NCBI GenBank assembly: GCA_902553695.1
Contig: CACDLR010000004.1
Span: forward strand, 1-47,564
Direction of reading: 5' to 3'
Source: an uncultured Pelagibacteraceae bacterium
GTDB taxonomy: Bacteria; Pseudomonadota; Alphaproteobacteria; Pelagibacterales; Pelagibacteraceae
Length of the DNA: 47,564 nucleotides
Positions 8,288 through 18,600 of the stretch are shown here, piece after piece; the stretch's first letter is position 1, and each line of letters begins with the position of its first letter. The position numbers and the translations under genes were made by a program. The notes under the pieces were generated by a model. That model was not told the origin of the DNA. It worked only from the letters and a program-made list of their open reading frames with translations, and ran no database searches.

Positions 8288-10663
8288 TTATATTTGAAAT
8301 GGTTTAAATTTAATTAATAAAGCAGGCAATAATGTTAATACGGAAATCATTGCTAAAAGCATTGCAATACCGGTAAATATTCCAAAATATATAGTAGGAA
8401 TAAAGTTAGAGAATATTAATATTGAAAAACCAAAAACAATAGTAATAGATGTATTAATAATAGCGATACCTACTGTTGAGTGGCAATAAGCAACTGTTTT
8501 TTCATAATTTTTAATTCTATTAAATTCTTCCTTAAATCTATAAATGTAATGAATACTATTATCGACTGCTATACCAATTGTAATTGCAGCTATTGTGATT
8601 GTCATCATATCTAGTGGGATATTTAATATACCAATAATACCTAATATCAAAAATGCTGCAATAAAGTTTGGAACCACACCTATCAAAGATAGTTTAATGT
8701 TTTTAAATAATACTATAAACATTCCAAGTATACCCATCATTACAAATCCAAGTGTTAATATTTGAGATTTAAATAAACTTTGAAGTAAATTATTGAATAA
8801 TATAAGTACACCAGATAATTTAAATTCATTTTTTTCGAATCCAAGTTTATTTTCTAAATCATAATTTATTTTATTTATTAAATCATTTCGTCTTAATTCT
8901 GGTAAAGAGTCTTTTATTCTTAAATTAATTCTTGCCTCAGAGTCTTTGATAGAAATATATGGATCTACTATCTCTTTCTTAATTGTTTGAGGGATTTTTG
9001 AATACAAAACACCCATTTCTAAAGTACCCAATGCCCTTCCATCATTTAATGCTGTTGCTACCTCTACAATCGATGAAAAAGATAATACTTTACCAACTGC
9101 AGGCAATGTTTCTAAATATTTGTGAACTTTATCAATTTTATTAATTTTATCCTTCGTAAACCAATATTTTTCATCATCTCCATCATCCATGTCTCCCCAA
9201 TCCTCATCTTCGTTTTCATCATTTGTATCCTTATTTTTAGGAAATTTGATTATGATATCCATAGGGGTAGTCCCGCCTAATTTATCATCGATAAGTTTCA
9301 TACCTTTGTAAATTTCAGTATTTTTTTTAAAATAATTAATAAAACTATTTTCTACTTCAAGTTTACTAATTCCAAATACACTTAAAAAAACTACAATTAA
9401 TGTAATAAAAAATATTTTATTTTTATTATTAGAGCTAAAGTTTGCTAAATTAGAAGTAATAATTGAATTTTGATTTTTATGTATTGATACCTTTTTGTCA
9501 TCGAAAAAATTAAGTAAGGTTGGTAGTAATGTATATGTTATTATAAATGATGATAGAAGGCCCAAAGTCATCATCCAACCAAAATCTATAATTGGTTTAA
9601 TTTCACTTAAAATTAGAGAAAGAAATGCAAAAATAGTAGTTAAAACAGTATAAATTATTGGCCAAAACATTTTTTTTGTTGTTAATAAAATTAATTCACT
9701 TTTCTTTAAACTTGGATTATTTTTTTTTAATTGAAGAAAACGAGTGCTCACATGAATATTCATTGCCATAGTTAATATCAACATTAAAGCAATAAAATTT
9801 GAGGATATAACAGTTACTTTCCATCCAAAGATTCCCAGCAATCCCATCATTACCACAACTGAAACAAGACAACTTGAAATAGGAATTATAATCCAGATTA
9901 ATTTTCTAAAAACAAACCATAAAGTTGAAATTATAAAAAATAGTACCCCGATACCAAAAAAGACAATATCGCTTTTTATATAGGTCATCATATCATCAGC
10001 AATCATTGGTATTCCACCTAAATGAATTTGTGCTGTATCTTTATAACTTTCTATAACTTGTCTAATTTCTAATATATTTTTATGATTTTTTTTTTTAATT
10101 TTATCTCTGAATTTTTCTTTTTCTTTTTGATTTTTAAATATATTTTTTTTTTCTTTTTCTTTAAGATAAACAATGATTCCAGTAGTTTTTCCATCTTCAC
10201 TGATTACAAAGTTTTTAAAGACAGGACTATTTAATATTTCATTAAAACCGTCATCTCTGTTAATTCCCTCACTCTTAAGAGTACTGAAGTTTTGGAGTTT
10301 TTCAGTAAGTGTTTCATCTTTAATATTTAATAAAGGAATATCTAAAATTGTAATAACATTATGAACCCAGTCTAAACTTTGAATTTTATATTTTAAACTT
10401 AATAAATTATTAACTGAGTTGTCAGATGTAAGATCTTCTTTTGGAGAATAAGTTAGCACTAAAAACTCTTTGGTGCCATACCTTTGATTTACTTCATTGA
10501 AATATTTTAGGTCTGGATCATCTTCTAATAAAAGTGTTTCAGATGATGCATCTAATCTAAAATTTTTGGCATTATAGCTAAAAAATGATACAAGAATGAC
10601 TAGTACAATAAATATAAGTTTAGGTTTTTCTAAAATATTTTTTTTATAAATTTGTGCTAACAT
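8288..10663 (-). CDS. RND/MMPL-superfamily exporter
   Basis: 791 aa with two repeated TM blocks; IAAITIGIAVDNSIHYIYRFKEEF and ISSCLVSVVVMMGLLGIFGWKVTVISSNFIALMLILTMAMNIHVSTR. Confidence 0.85.
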   Translation of the reverse strand: MLAQIYKKNILEKPKLIFIVLVILVSFFSYNAKNFRLDASSETLLLEDDPDLKYFNEVNQRYGTKEFLVLTYSPKEDLTSDNSVNNLLSLKYKIQSLDWVHNVITILDIPLLNIKDETLTEKLQNFSTLKSEGINRDDGFNEILNSPVFKNFVISEDGKTTGIIVYLKEKEKKNIFKNQKEKEKFRDKIKKKNHKNILEIRQVIESYKDTAQIHLGGIPMIADDMMTYIKSDIVFFGIGVLFFIISTLWFVFRKLIWIIIPISSCLVSVVVMMGLLGIFGWKVTVISSNFIALMLILTMAMNIHVSTRFLQLKKNNPSLKKSELILLTTKKMFWPIIYTVLTTIFAFLSLILSEIKPIIDFGWMMTLGLLSSFIITYTLLPTLLNFFDDKKVSIHKNQNSIITSNLANFSSNNKNKIFFITLIVVFLSVFGISKLEVENSFINYFKKNTEIYKGMKLIDDKLGGTTPMDIIIKFPKNKDTNDENEDEDWGDMDDGDDEKYWFTKDKINKIDKVHKYLETLPAVGKVLSFSSIVEVATALNDGRALGTLEMGVLYSKIPQTIKKEIVDPYISIKDSEARINLRIKDSLPELRRNDLINKINYDLENKLGFEKNEFKLSGVLILFNNLLQSLFKSQILTLGFVMMGILGMFIVLFKNIKLSLIGVVPNFIAAFLILGIIGILNIPLDMMTITIAAITIGIAVDNSIHYIYRFKEEFNRIKNYEKTVAYCHSTVGIAIINTSITIVFGFSILIFSNFIPTIYFGIFTGIAMLLAMISVLTLLPALLIKFKPFQI

Positions 10664-10688
10664 TCTTAATTAGCTTATATAATTTTAA

Positions 10689-12101
10689 TTAAGAATTTTG
10701 AAGATCTTTAAATTTAGTAAACATTTCCTCAAATTCGAGCATTATATTACCTGTTGGCCCATGTCTTTGTTTATGAATTAATAGTTCAGCTAAATGGGCT
10801 ACTTCATTCATTTTAGCCTGCCATTCAGCATGTTCAACTGTTGCAGGTCTTGGTTCTTTTCCTCTTAAATAATAAGCTTCTCTATACACAAACATTACAA
10901 CATCTGCATCTTGCTCTATTGAACCAGACTCTCTAAGATCAGACAACAATGGTTTTTTATCATCTCTTTGCTCAACTGCTCTAGATAGTTGAGAGAGAGC
11001 TAGAACTGGTACGCTCAATTCCTTGGCTAATGCTTTTAAACCCTGTGTTATCTCAGAAATCTCTTGAACTCTTCCTTCTCTTGCTGAATTAGCTCTCATT
11101 AATTGAATATAATCAATTACTATTATATCTAAACCAAAGAGTCTTTTTATTCTTCTTGCTCTGTTACTTAATGCTGCAATTGAGATTGCTGGAGTCTCAT
11201 CTATATACAGAGGTAATTCAGAAATATTTTTTGAGGTTTCAATAAATTTGTCAAATTGCTCTTCAGAAATTTTTCCCCTTCTAATATCATTTGATTTTAT
11301 TCTAGATTGTTCAGCAATTATTCTTGTAGATAATTGTTCTGATGACATTTCAAGTGAAAAAAAGGCAACACATGATTTTTTCTGATCATCTTGAATTTTT
11401 TTTGCAGCATTAAATGCAATATTTGTTGCTAGGGCAGTTTTTCCCATCGAAGGTCTTCCAGCTATAATAATTAAATCAGATTTATGAAGACCTCCGAGTC
11501 TAGAGTCCAATTCTGTTAGTCCAGTAGGAACACCCACTATACCTTCTTCATTTTTGAAAGCATTAGATGCCATTTCAATAGTTTGTTTCATCGCTTCATC
11601 AAATTTTACTAAAGATGAATTAAAATTTCCTTTTTCTGCTAGATCAAACAGAGTTTTTTCTGTTTCCTCAATTATATTTTTACTATCTTTATCAAGATCG
11701 TTTGATTTAGCACTAAAAGATAAATTTTCTGAAATTTTAATTAATTCCCTTTTAACAAAGAGGTCATAAATTAATTTTGAATATTCAATAGCTTGTCTTG
11801 ATGAAGATGAAAATTTTGTAATCTTTATTAAGTATTCAGGAATATTTAATTCGTCTTTTTCATTTTCAAAATAATTTTTCAATGTAATGGGATTTGCCAA
11901 CATTCCACCAAATATTAGTTTTTCTATAGCGATGTAAATTTTTTGATGCATTGGATCATAAAAATTCTTACTGTTTATGTGAGGGGAAACTTCATCAAAA
12001 ATATCATTCGATACCAGTATCGACCCAAGTACTGCTTGTTCTGCTTCTATATTATTTGGAGGTTCATCATAATTTGGTTTAACTAAATTAAGTTTTTCCA
12101 T
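10689..12101 (-). CDS. dnaB: Replicative DNA helicase DnaB
   Basis: PPNNIEAEQAVLGSIL, Walker A AGRPSMGKTALA, IVIDYIQLM, LSQLSRAVEQRDDKKPLLSDLRESGSIEQDADVV. No intein. Confidence 0.97.
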   Translation of the reverse strand: MEKLNLVKPNYDEPPNNIEAEQAVLGSILVSNDIFDEVSPHINSKNFYDPMHQKIYIAIEKLIFGGMLANPITLKNYFENEKDELNIPEYLIKITKFSSSSRQAIEYSKLIYDLFVKRELIKISENLSFSAKSNDLDKDSKNIIEETEKTLFDLAEKGNFNSSLVKFDEAMKQTIEMASNAFKNEEGIVGVPTGLTELDSRLGGLHKSDLIIIAGRPSMGKTALATNIAFNAAKKIQDDQKKSCVAFFSLEMSSEQLSTRIIAEQSRIKSNDIRRGKISEEQFDKFIETSKNISELPLYIDETPAISIAALSNRARRIKRLFGLDIIVIDYIQLMRANSAREGRVQEISEITQGLKALAKELSVPVLALSQLSRAVEQRDDKKPLLSDLRESGSIEQDADVVMFVYREAYYLRGKEPRPATVEHAEWQAKMNEVAHLAELLIHKQRHGPTGNIMLEFEEMFTKFKDLQNS

Positions 12102-12170
12102 ACATGTAATTGATATTTTAGATTAGCAAACTAAACAACTATAAATTGGTATGGGGAAAAAAATGTATAA

Positions 12171-12629
12171 CTATTTAATTATTTCTTCTGGAGATACTTT
12201 AATTTTTATCACAGACTCTATCTCAGAGTGTAAATTAAGAATTACTTTAAACTCTCCAATAGATTTAATTTCATTAACAGGTTGAATTAATGATGAACTT
12301 AAATCAATATTCTCTTTTTCTTTTAATAATTTAGATATTTCAGTTGGATTAACAGAACCGTATAATTCTTTATTTTCTGTAACAAGTTTCTTTATTTCAA
12401 ATATTTTATTTTTTAGTTTTTCTGCAATTTCTTTAGCACTACGTTTTTTATCCTGATCTTTTTTACTTAGATCAGACTTTATTTTTTCAACTTCTTTAAT
12501 ATTTTTATCTGAAGCAAAAAGCGCTTTTTTTTGAGGAATTAAAAAATTTCTTGCATACCCTCTTTTAACAACAATTACCTGACCAATAGATCCAAGTTTT
12601 CTCAAATTTTCTAGTAAAACTACTTTCAT
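12171..12629 (-). CDS. rplI: 50S ribosomal protein bL9
   Basis: MKVVLLENLRKLGSIGQVIVVKRGYARNFLIPQKKA. Confidence 0.96.
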   Translation of the reverse strand: MKVVLLENLRKLGSIGQVIVVKRGYARNFLIPQKKALFASDKNIKEVEKIKSDLSKKDQDKKRSAKEIAEKLKNKIFEIKKLVTENKELYGSVNPTEISKLLKEKENIDLSSSLIQPVNEIKSIGEFKVILNLHSEIESVIKIKVSPEEIIK

Positions 12630-12637
12630 AAAAATTA

Positions 12638-12907
12638 TTATATTAAAGCTAGATTTCTTGCTCTTTTAATTGATAAAGATAACTCTCTTTGTTTTTTTAA
12701 ACTTACCGAAGTAATTCTTGAGGGTAAAATTTTTCCATTTTCAGATGTATATTTTTTTAAAAGTCTTATATTCTTATAGTCAATCTTTGGTGAACCTTTG
12801 CCAGATAAAGGACATTTCTTTTTAAATTTAAATTTTTGATTTTGAAATATACTTAATTTAGCAAAATTACTTTGGCCAGAACTTCGTTTGAATTTTTTAT
12901 TTTTCAT
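12638..12907 (-). CDS. rpsR: 30S ribosomal protein bS18
   Basis: [60 protein letters not shown]. Confidence 0.95.
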   Translation of the reverse strand: MKNKKFKRSSGQSNFAKLSIFQNQKFKFKKKCPLSGKGSPKIDYKNIRLLKKYTSENGKILPSRITSVSLKKQRELSLSIKRARNLALI

Positions 12908-12918
12908 TTAATATTGTT

Positions 12919-13275
12919 TTAATTTTCTCTCTTAATATTTTCACTCTTTTCTTCAATATTTTTTTCAAAATAGTTTGTCTCTAGGTCAATTTTTTTTACC
13001 CTAATTGTCAAAAACCTTAACAGATTTTTGTCAATTTTTTCACTTTTTTCAAGCTCAGAAATAGTTTTTCCACTGCCTTCTATTTTAAAGTGAATGTAGT
13101 TACCTTTTTTATTTTTTTTAATTAAATATGAAAGATTCATTAGTCCCCACTTTTCAGTTTTTAACAAATTTCCCTCATTATTTTCTATAATCTTTTTATA
13201 TTTGTCTTCTATTTGCTTAAGTTGTGATGGACTTATATCTTGTCTTGCAATTATTGTATGTTCGTAAAAATTCAT
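12919..13275 (-). CDS. rpsF: 30S ribosomal protein bS6
   Basis: MNFYEHTIIARQDISPSQLKQI...KTEKWGLMNLSYLIKKNKKGNYIHFKIEG; upstream of rpsR-rplI. Confidence 0.95.
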   Translation of the reverse strand: MNFYEHTIIARQDISPSQLKQIEDKYKKIIENNEGNLLKTEKWGLMNLSYLIKKNKKGNYIHFKIEGSGKTISELEKSEKIDKNLLRFLTIRVKKIDLETNYFEKNIEEKSENIKREN

Positions 13276-13345
13276 TGTTTTAAAAAAAGCAGGATATACT
13301 ATTATAATTTTTTAATTACAACATAAAAAAATATTAAAATTTATA

Positions 13346-14272
13346 ATGATTTCAGTGGTTTTCCCAGGACAAGGTTCTCAAAAAGTTGGAATGGGATCAG
13401 ATATTTTCAACAAATTTGATTATGTTAAAACGATTTTTAAAAATGCAGATGAAATTTTGGGTTATAAAATTTCAGAAATAATTCTAAATGGACCACAGCA
13501 TAAACTAAATCAAACAACATTTACTCAGCCGGCAATATATTTAGTTGGTCATTCAATTTGTGAAGTTTTGAAAAATGAAACTAATTTTTTTAATAATAAA
13601 TTTGGGTTTTATGCCGGTCATTCGTTAGGTGAGTATACAGCATTAATGAGGGCTGAAACAATTACTTTTGAACAAGGATTATTATTATTAAAAAATAGAG
13701 GAGAAGCAATGCAATCAGCAGTACCACTCGGTGAAGGTGGTATGTTAGCTGTATTAGGTGTTGAAACTGAAGAAATTAAAGAAATAATTAATGAAAATTT
13801 TTCAAAAATTAGATGTTTTCTTGCAAATGACAATTCAAATGGACAATTAATTCTGAGTGGTAAAAATAACGAGTTAGACAAGTTCGCTACACTGCTAAAA
13901 GAAAAAAGAATCAAAAACATTAAACTTCCAGTTAGCGCACCATTTCATTGTGAATTAATGGAGTCAGCAACAAATGTAATGGAAAAAATAATAAATCAAC
14001 AAAATTTAAAAGATCCCCATTACCATGTTGTCTCTAATGTTACCGCTCAACCATATCAAAACATAAATGAAATAAAAAATCTTTTAATAAAACAAATTGA
14101 AAGTCCAGTAAGATGGAGAGAAAGCATTCAATATATGATTGCAAAAGGAACAAAAATATTCGTAGAAATTGGGCCAGGAAGGGTATTATCTGGTTTAATT
14201 AAAAGAATAAATAAGGATGTAAAAGTATTGAATATTGATACACTTGAGGATATTCAGGATATTAAGTTATGA
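13346..14272 (+). CDS. fabD: Malonyl-CoA:ACP S-malonyltransferase
   Basis: VFPGQGSQKVGMG, GHSLGEYTAL, VSAPFHCELM. Confidence 0.96.
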   Translation: MISVVFPGQGSQKVGMGSDIFNKFDYVKTIFKNADEILGYKISEIILNGPQHKLNQTTFTQPAIYLVGHSICEVLKNETNFFNNKFGFYAGHSLGEYTALMRAETITFEQGLLLLKNRGEAMQSAVPLGEGGMLAVLGVETEEIKEIINENFSKIRCFLANDNSNGQLILSGKNNELDKFATLLKEKRIKNIKLPVSAPFHCELMESATNVMEKIINQQNLKDPHYHVVSNVTAQPYQNINEIKNLLIKQIESPVRWRESIQYMIAKGTKIFVEIGPGRVLSGLIKRINKDVKVLNIDTLEDIQDIKL

Positions 14273-15006
14273 TTGATCTAAAAAATAAAAATATAATTTT
14301 AACAGGAGCAACAGGAGGCATCGGAAGCTCTATTTTAGATACTGTAATATCATTAAATGCAAATGTTGTGGCAACAGGCACAAATGAAAAAAAATTAGAG
14401 GAATTAAAAAAAAAATATGAAAATTTAATATGTATAAAACAGGATATTTCAGCTCATGATGAATTAGAAGAATTTATAAATAATTCTAATTCAAAGTTAG
14501 GAGATAGAATAGATATTTTAATAAATAATGCAGGTATTACAAAAGACAACTTAACAATTAGAATGGATAATGAAGAATGGAAAAAAGTGATTGATATTAA
14601 TTTAACATCCACATTTCTATTAACTAAGTATGTAATTAAAAAAATGCTAAAAAAAAAATTTGGTAAAATAATCAATATTACTTCAGTTGTAGGTCATACT
14701 GGTAATCTTGGTCAAGCAAATTACTCAGCCTCTAAAGGTGGAGTATCTTCAATGTCTAAAAGTTTATCTTTAGAATATGCAAAAAAAAATATAATGATTA
14801 ATTGTATTGCTCCAGGTTTTATAGAAACTTCAATGACAGAAAAAATTAATGAAGATTATAAGACTCAACTTAAATCAAAAATACCGCTAGATAGATTTGG
14901 AACTCCCCAGGATATAGCCAATTGTACAGCTTTTTTGTGTTCTGATTTGTCAAATTATATAACAGGAGAAACCATTCATGTTAATGGAGGTATGTATTTT
15001 AGTTGA
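14269..15006 (+). CDS. fabG: 3-oxoacyl-ACP reductase (SDR)
   Basis: TGATGGIG, NNAG, YSASKGG, INCIAPGFIETSMT. Confidence 0.95.
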   Translation: MIDLKNKNIILTGATGGIGSSILDTVISLNANVVATGTNEKKLEELKKKYENLICIKQDISAHDELEEFINNSNSKLGDRIDILINNAGITKDNLTIRMDNEEWKKVIDINLTSTFLLTKYVIKKMLKKKFGKIINITSVVGHTGNLGQANYSASKGGVSSMSKSLSLEYAKKNIMINCIAPGFIETSMTEKINEDYKTQLKSKIPLDRFGTPQDIANCTAFLCSDLSNYITGETIHVNGGMYFS

Positions 15007-15052
15007 CAAATATAAGTAAATAACTATTAACGTTTAAAAAGGAAAAATTACC

Positions 15053-15292
15053 ATGGCAGACGATGTTTCAAGTAAAGTAAAAAAAATTGTAGCTGATCAC
15101 TTAGGTATAGATGAAGCAAAGGTTACAGAAGAGTCTAGTTTTATAGATGATCTTGGTGCTGATAGCTTAGACACAGTTGAATTAGTGATGGCTTTTGAAG
15201 AAGAGTTTGGATCTGAAATTTCTGATAGTGAAGCAGAAAAAATTTTAACTGTCGGCGATGCAATTAAATTTATAGAGAGTAAAGCTAATTAG
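15053..15292 (+). CDS. acpP: Acyl carrier protein
   Basis: [53 protein letters not shown] (DSLD phosphopantetheine site). Confidence 0.97.
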   Translation: MADDVSSKVKKIVADHLGIDEAKVTEESSFIDDLGADSLDTVELVMAFEEEFGSEISDSEAEKILTVGDAIKFIESKAN

Positions 15293-15298
15293 AATTTA

Positions 15299-15913
15299 AT
15301 GTTATCTTCTAAAGACGGTAAAATGATAATTTTATCATCACCGTCTGGGGCGGGTAAAACAACACTCGTAAAAAAAATATCAACTGAAAAAAATTATAAA
15401 ATTTCAATTTCTCACACAACAAGAGAGCCGAGACAAAACGAGGTAAATGGTTCAGATTATTTTTTTATATCTAAAGAAAAATTTAAAGAACTTATAAATC
15501 AAGATGCCTTTTTAGAATATGCTGAGGTATTTGAAAATTTATATGGTTCAACTAAAGAACAAGTTTTTGCAAATTTAGATAGTGGGTTTAATGTATTGTT
15601 TGATATTGATTGGCAAGGTGCTAAGCAAATTAAAAGTCAAATTTTAAATTACGAACTTATATCATTTTTTATTTTACCACCATCTAAAGAGGTTTTGCTT
15701 CAGAGATTAATCTCAAGAGGAGAAAAGAACGATAAAGTTATTAATATGAGAATGAAGCAATTTGATAAAGATGTATTACACTGGGAAGATTATGATTTTG
15801 TAGTTGTTAACGAAGATTTAAATAAATGTTATAACGAGATAATAGGATATTTAGAAAAAAAAATTAAATATAATAAATCTACAATTGAAAGACATATTAA
15901 GCAATTAATTTAA
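15299..15913 (+). CDS. gmk: Guanylate kinase
   Basis: IILSSPSGAGKTTL, SHTTREPRQNEVNGSDYFFI, VLFDIDWQGAKQI. Confidence 0.96.
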   Translation: MLSSKDGKMIILSSPSGAGKTTLVKKISTEKNYKISISHTTREPRQNEVNGSDYFFISKEKFKELINQDAFLEYAEVFENLYGSTKEQVFANLDSGFNVLFDIDWQGAKQIKSQILNYELISFFILPPSKEVLLQRLISRGEKNDKVINMRMKQFDKDVLHWEDYDFVVVNEDLNKCYNEIIGYLEKKIKYNKSTIERHIKQLI

Positions 15914-16698
15914 AAATCTTTCTCAAGTTCTTTTGCAATTTTAAAATAAATTAAAGGTTTAATATTTTGGGGTCTACAATTTTCATCTAAATTTAATTTA
16001 TTGGTTATTTCTTTTGAGTTTTTAAATAGGATATTAAGAGGTTTTTTTATCATTTTTCTTTTATTTTGAAAAAAAATATTTGTAACTTTTTCAAGACTTT
16101 TTGAGTCTTTCAAATTAAAAATATTACTTTTTGGCTGAAAATAAACCAGTGAACTTTTTACTTTTGGTTTAGGAAAAAAATTCTCTGGGTCTATATCCAT
16201 AATCTTTTCAGCTGACATTTTCCAATCGTTCAAAATTGTTAATCTTCCATACTTACTTGAGTTCACACTTGCAACAATTCTATCTGCCACTTCCTTTTGA
16301 AACATTAAAACAAATCTTTTAAAAAGGAAATTTAAATTATTTAATTTAATCCATTCTATTAATAACTTAGCAGAAATATTATATGGTAAATTGCCGAATA
16401 CTAACATGTTTTGTTTTTCAAAATAATTCCATTTAATATCTAAAACATCTTTATTAATAATGTCTATTCTCTTATTATATTTATTTTGAAGATTTAAATA
16501 TAATTTTTTATCTTTTTCTATAGCAAAAAAATTTTTTGGTTTTTTTTTTAATATTTCCTCTGTTAAATTCCCGGTCCCAGGGCCGATCTCTATAACTGTG
16601 CTTTGATTGGTTATATTTCCTACTTCAACAATTTGTTTAATTATGTTTTTATTTAAAAGAAAGTTTTGTCCTAAAGATTTTTTTGGAGCAAGTCTCAT
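15910..16698 (-). CDS. rsmA: 16S rRNA (adenine1518/1519-N6) dimethyltransferase
   Basis: KKSLGQNFLLNKNIIKQIV, VIEIGPGTGNLTEEIL, VFGNLPYNISAKLL. Confidence 0.96.
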   Translation of the reverse strand: MRLAPKKSLGQNFLLNKNIIKQIVEVGNITNQSTVIEIGPGTGNLTEEILKKKPKNFFAIEKDKKLYLNLQNKYNKRIDIINKDVLDIKWNYFEKQNMLVFGNLPYNISAKLLIEWIKLNNLNFLFKRFVLMFQKEVADRIVASVNSSKYGRLTILNDWKMSAEKIMDIDPENFFPKPKVKSSLVYFQPKSNIFNLKDSKSLEKVTNIFFQNKRKMIKKPLNILFKNSKEITNKLNLDENCRPQNIKPLIYFKIAKELEKDF

Positions 16699-17684
16699 TT
16701 TAAAGAATGAATGAAATCAAATATATTTTCTAGTGATTTTGTATTAGATTTATTTTTTCCAAGCATTCTTTCATTTGGACCATGATCTACTGATAATCTC
16801 ATAAAGGGTAGACCTAATGTGATATTTGATGCATCAAAATTAAATATTGTTTTAAAAGGTGTAAGAACTTGATCATGATACATACCAACTATAGATTGGT
16901 AATTTTTAATATTCTCTTTTAAAAAAAAAGTATCTGCAGAGAAAGGACCGCTAATACTTATTTTTCTCTTTTTTAATTTGATAATTGCTGGTTTAATTAT
17001 TCTTTTTTCTTCATTAAATTTTGATTTTGACTCACAATGTGGATTTAATCCCATTAAAGCTATATTGGGTATTATATTTAGTTTTTTTTTATAGAAATCA
17101 TTTATCGCTAATACATTATTTATAATCAATTTTTGGTTGATTTGTTTACTTACATCTTTTAGCGCAATATGTGTTGTTAAGGGTGAAACGGATAGTTTTT
17201 TGTTATATATCAACATTACTGGTTTTTTGGATATCTTTTTTTTTGTATTTTTAAATACATATTCTGTAACTCCTGGATATAATTTGCTAAGAAAGTGTTC
17301 TTTAGAAACAGGACCATTAATAACTATATTAGCTTTTCTTGAATTTAAATATTTAAAAGCAATTTTAAAACACCCACTAATGTATTTTTTTGATTTATAG
17401 GATATTTTTTCAAATGGATGTTTAAATTTATAATTTATATCAATCAAATAGGTTTTATTTTGTAGTCTTTTAGATTGAAAATTTTTAATTTTTAACTCTT
17501 CAAAATTAATTTTTTTTTTCAATAACTTTAACTGTGATATCAATAAATTTTTAGAACCTATTAATATTAAAGGATATTTAATTTTTTTTTTATATATATT
17601 TTTTGATAAAACTTTTGATAATATTTCAATAAAAACACTATTTGGTTCACCAAGAACAATTATTACTTTTTTTTTATTCTTCAC
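16695..17684 (-). CDS. pdxA: 4-hydroxythreonine-4-phosphate dehydrogenase
   Basis: VINGPVSKEHF, TTHIALKDV, GLNPHCESKSKFNEEKRIIKPAI, GPFSADTFFL, GMYHDQVLTPFK, LPFMRLSVDHG. Confidence 0.94.
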   Translation of the reverse strand: MKNKKKVIIVLGEPNSVFIEILSKVLSKNIYKKKIKYPLILIGSKNLLISQLKLLKKKINFEELKIKNFQSKRLQNKTYLIDINYKFKHPFEKISYKSKKYISGCFKIAFKYLNSRKANIVINGPVSKEHFLSKLYPGVTEYVFKNTKKKISKKPVMLIYNKKLSVSPLTTHIALKDVSKQINQKLIINNVLAINDFYKKKLNIIPNIALMGLNPHCESKSKFNEEKRIIKPAIIKLKKRKISISGPFSADTFFLKENIKNYQSIVGMYHDQVLTPFKTIFNFDASNITLGLPFMRLSVDHGPNERMLGKNKSNTKSLENIFDFIHSLK

Positions 17685-18600
17685 TTATAAATGTCCTTTT
17701 TTTTAATTTATTGAAGAAAATATATCCTAATTTATTTAATTCATTTTCGGTTTCTATTTCAACCAATTTTTTTAGTTCAGCATCTAAATTTATTTTTTCG
17801 TTTATTTTCCTACGATCATTTACTTTTATAATCAAATATCCATTATTGGTTTTAATAGGCTCTGAAATTTTCTTTATATTATTTATTTTGGAATATATTG
17901 ACTTAGAAATTTGGCTTGATTTAATCCATCCCAGTCTTCCACCTAAATCTTTGCTTTTTGAAATACTATAAATACTTGCAGCTGCCTCAAATCCAGATTT
18001 TTCAATTTCGGTATATATATTACTTTTCAATTCATCAAATTTTAAATTAGGTTTTACTATAAATAATATTTCGCTTAGATTTAACTCTTCTATTTCAGTT
18101 TCTTGATCATTTATTTCATTTTTAAGTTTATTAATATCTATATTAACTTTAGATTTAAATCGATTAAAAATAAATTCTCTCCACAAATTATCTATTAGGA
18201 AATTTTTTTCAAAAACTTTATAATTAAGTTCTTTCATGCTTAATTCATTCATCAAATTTTCAATATTTGTATAATTGGATTTAGATACAAATCTTTGAAC
18301 ATATTTCATACCTAAACTTGAATCATTTAATTCAAAATATTTTCTTAATTCAATTTCCTTAATTACTCTATTTTTTATAGAATTAATCGAAATACTTTCA
18401 ATTTTTTGGTTAGAAAGATTTTTTAATTTAGGATTCAAAAATTGTAAAAATTTTTTTTCATTTTCTATGTCAATATTTGTTATTATTTCATTATTTATTT
18501 TAAATATTATTTGAGAATTTATTTTTGACCAGGCTATACTTTCGAGGCCTAATATAATTGTTATTATAATAAATATATATCTAAAATTATTACTATTCAT
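17674..18600 (-). CDS. surA: SurA-like periplasmic peptidyl-prolyl isomerase/chaperone
   Basis: Signal sequence, IIFKINNEIITNIDIENEKKFL, parvulin region SKSKDLGGRLGWIKSSQISKSIYSKI...ISEPIKTNNGYLIIKV; between lptD and pdxA. Confidence 0.85.
   Translation of the reverse strand: MNSNNFRYIFIIITIILGLESIAWSKINSQIIFKINNEIITNIDIENEKKFLQFLNPKLKNLSNQKIESISINSIKNRVIKEIELRKYFELNDSSLGMKYVQRFVSKSNYTNIENLMNELSMKELNYKVFEKNFLIDNLWREFIFNRFKSKVNIDINKLKNEINDQETEIEELNLSEILFIVKPNLKFDELKSNIYTEIEKSGFEAAASIYSISKSKDLGGRLGWIKSSQISKSIYSKINNIKKISEPIKTNNGYLIIKVNDRRKINEKINLDAELKKLVEIETENELNKLGYIFFNKLKKRTFISEE

Noticed and set aside
13618-13920. 100-aa minus-strand ORF
   Set aside because: Antisense inside fabD; no family features.
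16900-17700. Long A/T homopolymer runs in pdxA and neighbours as phase-variation tracts
   Set aside because: Such runs occur throughout this AT-rich window, including housekeeping genes, so there is no specific signal of contingency loci.
17642-17971. 109-aa plus-strand ORF
   Set aside because: Antisense across the pdxA/surA junction; composition is that of a reversed low-complexity coding strand.
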